Shown here one piece after another: positions 1 through 5,134 of a stretch of 5,134 bases of DNA. Position 1 is the stretch's first letter; each line of letters starts with the position of its first letter. The notes under the pieces are model-generated. The model was not told where the DNA came from. It worked only from the letters and a program-made list of their open reading frames with translations, and ran no database searches. Where the stretch lies: positions 1 through 5,134 of the forward strand of contig JAODBN010000028.1 in NCBI GenBank assembly GCA_025463965.1, written 5' to 3'. The translations under genes were made by a program, and so were the position numbers. The DNA comes from Acidimicrobiaceae bacterium. GTDB taxonomy: Bacteria > Actinomycetota > Acidimicrobiia > Acidimicrobiales > Bog-793.

Positions 1-2255
<2,255 letters not shown>

Positions 2256-2323
2256 GTGCGCCTCCTCTCGCTACGAGTTCTCTTGGTTGGCCGGCCTCGC
2301 GAAATGCCGCGGGCGGAGCGTGC
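2256..2323 (-). other. hspR-clpB intergenic gap (68 bp)
   Basis: This is the longest non-coding stretch in the window. It holds the clpB Shine-Dalgarno, a GGCCGGCC palindrome (2289-2296) and a tiny inverted repeat CTCG-CTA-CGAG (2267-2277) touching the Shine-Dalgarno. I see no HspR operator of the CTTGAGT-N7-ACTCAAG type, no convincing -35/-10 pair and no hairpin followed by a T-run. The simplest reading is that clpB is co-transcribed with the dnaK operon, though a promoter inside hspR cannot be excluded. Confidence 0.6.
2261..2266 (-). promoter_or_regulatory. clpB ribosome binding site
   Basis: AGGAGG on the coding strand, five bases before the ATG at 2255. It is the strongest Shine-Dalgarno in the window and fixes the clpB start. 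It means clpB can be translated independently of hspR. Confidence 0.85.
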
Positions 2324-2716
2324 TCAGCTAGGACGCCAGCGGGCGGGCAGGCGCTCGTTCTGCACCGGGACGAGGTCTCGGCGATACTGGCGGTGCGTCG
2401 AGGCCACGGCCGCCTGCGCATCCGCGCGTACCTGCTCGAGGTCGGCCCGCAGCCGGTCGACCTCCGCCTCGAGGGCGAGCACCCTGCGCACCCCCTCCAA
2501 GTTGAGGCCCGCCGCGGTCAGCTCCTGGATGCGGCGAAGCAGGGCGATGTCGGCGTCGGAGTAACGGCGGTTCCCCCCGATGGTGCGGGCGGGATCCAGC
2601 AGGCCCTTGCGCTCGTAGATGCGCAATGTCTGGGGGTGCACGCCGGCGAGCTCGGCGGCGACCGAGATCACGTACACCGCGCGCTCGCCCGGGCGGCGGC
2701 TCGGGAACGGGCTCAC
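2324..2716 (-). CDS. hspR: HspR, MerR-family heat-shock repressor
   Basis: HspR represses the dnaK operon and clpB in actinobacteria by binding HAIR inverted repeats, with DnaK acting as co-repressor in Streptomyces. The 130-residue product has the MerR winged-helix fold: YVISVAAELAGVHPQTLRIY (15-34) is the helix-turn-helix with the HspR-typical YVIS and HPQTLR motifs, and GGNRRYSDADIALL (47-60) is the wing. A Leu/Val-spaced dimerisation coil follows at about 76-100, then a basic tail ending RWRPS. No cysteine cluster is present, so metal sensing is unlikely. The frame stays open far upstream inside dnaJ, but GTG 2716-2714 gives the usual family length (about 125-150) and overlaps the dnaJ stop as GTGA. 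The position directly after dnaJ is the classic HspR context and separates it from other MerR proteins such as GlnR or TipA. Confidence 0.94.
   Translation of the reverse strand: MSPFPSRRPGERAVYVISVAAELAGVHPQTLRIYERKGLLDPARTIGGNRRYSDADIALLRRIQELTAAGLNLEGVRRVLALEAEVDRLRADLEQVRADAQAAVASTHRQYRRDLVPVQNERLPARWRPS
2713..2716 (-). promoter_or_regulatory. dnaJ/hspR stop-start overlap (GTGA)
   Basis: The hspR GTG (2716-2714) shares two bases with the dnaJ TGA (2715-2713). No good Shine-Dalgarno lies just upstream (the coding strand reads CCTACCTCGAGCA), so hspR translation probably depends on ribosomes ending dnaJ. Confidence 0.75.
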
Positions 2717-3822
2717 TGCTCGAGGTAGGACCGAGGCGAGCCTTTCGTCGCCTCGGCGAGCGCCTCCACGGCCTTGCGCTCGGCATCGTTCAAGTGGGCG
2801 GGGACCGCGACCTCGACCGTGACGAGCAGGTCGCCCTGCTCGCTGCCGCGGCGAAGGCCCCGGTGGCGGACTCGGAAGGTGCGGCCGCTCCGGGTCCCCG
2901 CGGGGACCTTCAAGGTGACTGCCCGTTCGAGGGTGGGCACCGAGATGGTCGTCCCGAGGGCGACCTCGGGGAAGGTGACCGGGACGGTCAAGGTGAGGTC
3001 CCTGCCTCGACGGCCGAAGAGCGGGTGGGGCTCGACGTGAACCACGACGAACAGGTCGCCAGCGGGACCGCCGTTGCGCCCCGCCTCGCCGCGGCCCTTC
3101 ACGCGGATCCGCTGCCCGTCTTCCACGCCGGCGGGGATCCGCACCTTGACCTGGCGATCGCGTCGCTGCAGCCCGGTGCCAAAGCACGTCGGGCACGGGT
3201 CGACCACCTTGGTTCCGCGCCCGCCGCATTCGGGACACGGCGAGGAGAGCGAGAACAGACCCTGGTTGTCGTCGATGACGCCCCGTCCGCCACAACGTGG
3301 ACAGACGACGGGCTGGGTCCCCGGCCGGGACCCGTTGCCGCCACAAGTGGCGCAGGTCGCCGTCGTGGTGACGTTGACCGAGGTGACCGCCCCGTCGATG
3401 GCGTCCTGGAAGGGAAGATGCAGCTCCGCCTCCACGTCCCCGCCGCGCTGGGGAGGCGCCCCGGCGTAGGTCCGTCGGCGCTGTCCCCCCGCGCCACCGC
3501 CGCGGAACATGCCCCCGAAGATGTCCCCGAGGTCCTCCACGCGGAAGTTGAACCCACCGGCCTGGCCGAAGCCCCCGCCGCCTGCTGCAGCGGGTCCCAG
3601 CCGGCGCACCTCGTCGTACTCCTTGCGCTTGGTCGCGTCACCGAGCACGTCGTAGGCGGCGGTGATCTCCTTGAAGCGGTCCTCGGCCCCGGGATTCGCG
3701 TCCGGGTGGTACTGCTTCGCGAGCTTGCGATAGGCGCGGGTGATGTCCTTCTCACCGGCGTCCTGGGCTACCCCGAGGACCTTGTAATAGTCAGTCTCGA
3801 ACCACTCCCGCTGGGGCGCCAC
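2713..3822 (-). CDS. dnaJ: DnaJ (Hsp40), type I J-domain co-chaperone
   Basis: DnaJ delivers unfolded clients to DnaK and stimulates its ATPase. The 369-residue product is complete. The J-domain spans about 10-72 with the catalytic HPD at 39-41; a Gly/Phe-rich linker runs about 80-112, with an FNFRVEDLGDIFGGMF core. Four CxxCxGxG zinc-binding repeats follow: CATCGGNG (157-164), CPRCGGRG (174-181), CPECGGRG (196-203) and CPTCFGTG (210-217), all eight cysteines present. The C-terminal substrate-binding beta domains occupy about 220-345. Length and architecture match class A DnaJ. The start is GTG 3822-3820: no ATG lies nearby, and AGGA sits seven bases upstream. Actinobacteria often carry two dnaJ genes; operon position suggests the dnaK-linked one (dnaJ1). 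The gene follows grpE by 24 bp and overlaps hspR by 4 bp. Confidence 0.97.
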   Translation of the reverse strand: MAPQREWFETDYYKVLGVAQDAGEKDITRAYRKLAKQYHPDANPGAEDRFKEITAAYDVLGDATKRKEYDEVRRLGPAAAGGGGFGQAGGFNFRVEDLGDIFGGMFRGGGAGGQRRRTYAGAPPQRGGDVEAELHLPFQDAIDGAVTSVNVTTTATCATCGGNGSRPGTQPVVCPRCGGRGVIDDNQGLFSLSSPCPECGGRGTKVVDPCPTCFGTGLQRRDRQVKVRIPAGVEDGQRIRVKGRGEAGRNGGPAGDLFVVVHVEPHPLFGRRGRDLTLTVPVTFPEVALGTTISVPTLERAVTLKVPAGTRSGRTFRVRHRGLRRGSEQGDLLVTVEVAVPAHLNDAERKAVEALAEATKGSPRSYLEQ

Positions 3823-3829
3823 GATGCCG

Positions 3830-3833
3830 TCCT
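3830..3833 (-). promoter_or_regulatory. dnaJ ribosome binding site
   Basis: In the 24-bp grpE-dnaJ gap the coding strand reads AGAAGGCAGGACGGCATC before the GTG. AGGA (3833-3830) is seven bases from the start, and AGAAGG (3840-3835) is a second, more distant purine block. This supports the GTG at 3822 as the dnaJ start and independent initiation. Confidence 0.7.
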
Positions 3834-3846
3834 GCCTTCTTTGCTT

Positions 3847-4497
3847 CTAGCCCCGGACCTTGACCATCGCCGGGCGGATGACCCGGCCCTTCAGCCGGTA
3901 CCCCGGCCGCAGCACCTCGGCGATCACCTCGGCCTGCGCCGAGTCGGGCTCGGCCTCTCCTGCGCCGTCCTCTGCGGCCACGTGCGCGACGGCGTCGTGG
4001 ACGGTCGGGTCGAAGGGCTCACCCTCTTCTCCTAGTCGCTCGAGGCCGTCCTTGGCGAGGACGTCGCCGAGCAGCGACGAGATCCGTCGGAAGGACGCCA
4101 CGTCTTCGGCGGCCACCTCGCTCGCCTCGGCGTGAGCCACGGCGAGCTCCATCGCGTCGACCACCGGCAGGAGCCGCTCGAGCAGACCCTCTGCCGCTCG
4201 CTCGAGGAGCTCGGTCTGCTGGCGCACGGTGCGCTTGCGGTAGTTGTCGAACTCGGCCTGCAGCCGGCGCAGCGCGTCGAGGTACTCGTCGCGCTCGGCC
4301 ATCAGGCGGTCGAAGTCGCCGACCGAGGGCTGGGCGCCCCCGGTCGGCTCTTCGTCCTGTTCATTACCGTCCGCGCCCGGCGGCTGGTCGGCGATGGCCG
4401 CTTCGCCGTAGGCGCGCAGCGCCTCGAGGTCCTCCTCGGACAGGCCGGGAAAGTCCTCGGTCGGCTCGTCGCCGTTGTTCGGGACGTCCGTGCTCAC
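3847..4497 (-). CDS. grpE: GrpE, nucleotide exchange factor for DnaK
   Basis: GrpE is a cytosolic dimer that opens the DnaK nucleotide-binding domain, releasing ADP and client. The 216-residue protein starts with an acidic, probably disordered tail (about 1-60, rich in Glu, Asp, Gly, Pro). A long helix follows at about 62-120 containing the family motif AEFDNYRKRT (81-90) and the dimer-forming coiled coil; then a helical segment (about 130-155). The C-terminal beta-wing carries FDPTVHDAV (162-170) and VLRPGYRLKGRVIRPAMVKV (195-214), the GrpE signature. Length fits actinobacterial GrpE, which tends to have a longer N-terminal tail than E. coli (197 aa). The start is GTG 4497-4495, overlapping the dnaK TGA as GTGA; I see only weak Shine-Dalgarno matches, so translational coupling to dnaK is likely. 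It ends with TAG at 3849-3847. Confidence 0.97.
   Translation of the reverse strand: MSTDVPNNGDEPTEDFPGLSEEDLEALRAYGEAAIADQPPGADGNEQDEEPTGGAQPSVGDFDRLMAERDEYLDALRRLQAEFDNYRKRTVRQQTELLERAAEGLLERLLPVVDAMELAVAHAEASEVAAEDVASFRRISSLLGDVLAKDGLERLGEEGEPFDPTVHDAVAHVAAEDGAGEAEPDSAQAEVIAEVLRPGYRLKGRVIRPAMVKVRG
4494..4497 (-). promoter_or_regulatory. dnaK/grpE stop-start overlap (GTGA)
   Basis: The grpE GTG (4497-4495) overlaps the dnaK TGA (4496-4494) by two bases in a GTGA arrangement. The preceding coding strand (GGGGTCGGCCGAGTC) has no well-spaced Shine-Dalgarno, which fits re-initiation by ribosomes finishing dnaK. Confidence 0.75.
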
Positions 4498-5134
4498 GAC
4501 TCGGCCGACCCCGGCTCGTCCACGATCTCGGCGTCCACCACCTCGTCGTCGTTCGGCGTCGAGCTGGTGTTTGCCGACCCGCCGGTGGCGCCGGAGGCCG
4601 AGCCTGCCTGCTCGTAGAGGCGCTGGGCGAAGGCCTGCGACGCGGTCACGAGCGACTCGGTCGCCGTACGGATGGCGTCGAAGTCCGTGCCGGCGAGGGA
4701 CTCCTTGAGCTGCTTGAGCGCCCCCTCCACCTTGTCCTTCTCGTCACCGGTGAACTTGTCGCCCTCGTCCTTCAGCAGCTTCTCGGTCCGGTGGACGAGC
4801 GAGTCCGCGTTGTTGCGGGTCTCGGCCTCGTCCTTGCGGCGCCGGTCGTCGGCAGCGTGCTGCTCTGCGTCGCGCACCATGCGCTCGATGTCGTCCTTGG
4901 GAAGCGACGACTGGCCGGTGATGGTCATCGACTGTTCCTTGCTCGTCGCCCGGTCACGCGCCGAGACGTGGACGATCCCGTTGGCGTCGATGTCGAAGGT
5001 GACCTCGATCTGGGGAATGCCCTGCGGAGCGGGAGGCAGGTCGACGAGCTGGAACTTGCCCAGCGTCTTGTTGTACATCGCCATCTCGCGCTCGCCCTGG
5101 AGCACGTGGATCTCGACGGACGGCTGGTTGTCCT
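4494..5134 (-). CDS. dnaK: DnaK (Hsp70) C-terminal part, 5' end beyond window
   Basis: DnaK is the ATP-driven Hsp70 chaperone. Only the last 212 or so residues are visible; the frame is open to the right edge. A GTG at 5105-5103 is an internal valine codon, because the upstream codons still encode the conserved DNQPSVEIHVLQGE. Numbering from the first visible full codon: the substrate-binding beta domain covers 1 to about 72, with PAPQGIPQIEVTFDIDANGI (34-53) and HVSARD; the helical lid covers about 77-175; then comes a Gly/Ser/Ala/Thr linker and the acidic tail DDEVVDAEIVDE (195-206), the actinobacterial form of the conserved DDVVDAEF end. The nucleotide-binding domain (the usual first 380 or so residues) is off-window, so ATPase residues cannot be checked. 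The promoter and expected HspR operator would also lie off-window. Confidence 0.97.
   Translation of the reverse strand, partial: DNQPSVEIHVLQGEREMAMYNKTLGKFQLVDLPPAPQGIPQIEVTFDIDANGIVHVSARDRATSKEQSMTITGQSSLPKDDIERMVRDAEQHAADDRRRKDEAETRNNADSLVHRTEKLLKDEGDKFTGDEKDKVEGALKQLKESLAGTDFDAIRTATESLVTASQAFAQRLYEQAGSASGATGGSANTSSTPNDDEVVDAEIVDEPGSAES

Noticed and set aside
2256..2323. HspR operator (HAIR) or terminator before clpB
   Set aside because: The only inverted repeats are GGCCGGCC and a four-base CTCG/CGAG pair. Neither resembles CTTGAGT-N7-ACTCAAG, and there is no stable stem with a following T-run.
2324..3346. 340-codon minus-strand frame that would extend HspR upstream through dnaJ
   Set aside because: The upstream 210 codons overlap dnaJ in another frame and give Arg/Gly/Pro-rich sequence. 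MerR homology begins only around YVISVAAEL, and GTG 2716 gives the normal HspR length.
2626..4035. 469-codon plus-strand open frame opposite dnaJ, hspR and the 3' part of grpE
   Set aside because: It is antisense to well-recognised genes in high-GC DNA, where the complementary frame is stop-poor. Its translation is low-complexity Arg/Ala/Gly/Asp/Leu with no family motif, and it spans three genes.
4494..5105. Separate 203-residue gene starting at GTG 5105
   Set aside because: The codons before 5105 stay in frame and encode the conserved DnaK stretch DNQPSVEIH, so this is the tail of dnaK and not a stand-alone gene.

Overview
The window is a high-GC chromosomal segment with every supported gene on the minus strand. 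Read in the direction of transcription (right to left) it encodes dnaK (3' part only), grpE, dnaJ, hspR and clpB (5' part, about 751 codons). This is the HspR-controlled heat-shock chaperone locus typical of Actinomycetota. A MerR-type HspR gene directly after dnaJ, the high GC and the GTG starts all point to an actinobacterium. The lineage cannot be fixed from this window. The ClpB sequence looks less like the mycobacterial or streptomycete versions I remember than like an uncultured or deep-branching group, which is only an impression.

Layout: 5134-4494 is the DnaK substrate-binding domain, lid and acidic tail. 4497-3847 is GrpE, whose GTG start overlaps the dnaK stop (GTGA). A 24-bp gap holds the dnaJ ribosome binding site. 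3822-2713 is a complete type I DnaJ with four zinc-binding repeats. 2716-2324 is HspR, again starting in a GTGA overlap. A 68-bp gap carries a strong Shine-Dalgarno sequence, and 2255-1 is ClpB, running off the left edge. There is no gene-free stretch over 300 bases, and the long plus-strand open frames are antisense shadows.

Together the genes form a disaggregation machine and its own regulator. DnaK, DnaJ and GrpE bind and release misfolded clients and hand aggregates to the ClpB hexamer. HspR, with DnaK as co-repressor in the systems studied, shuts the locus down when free DnaK is plentiful. The operator expected upstream of dnaK lies outside the window.

The most unusual thing is at the left edge. 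Just after the second-ring arginine-finger motif of ClpB (NRIDE), the reading frame does not continue into the usual ClpB sequence. It re-enters a diverged second copy of the segment that follows Walker B of the same domain. This is either a real in-frame rearrangement of the D2 ATPase or a chimeric join between two homologous clp genes. The same domain also has a very short connector between sensor 1 and the arginine finger. A good internal start after the ClpB N-domain suggests a short ClpB isoform. I see no novel defence, mobile or RNA system here.
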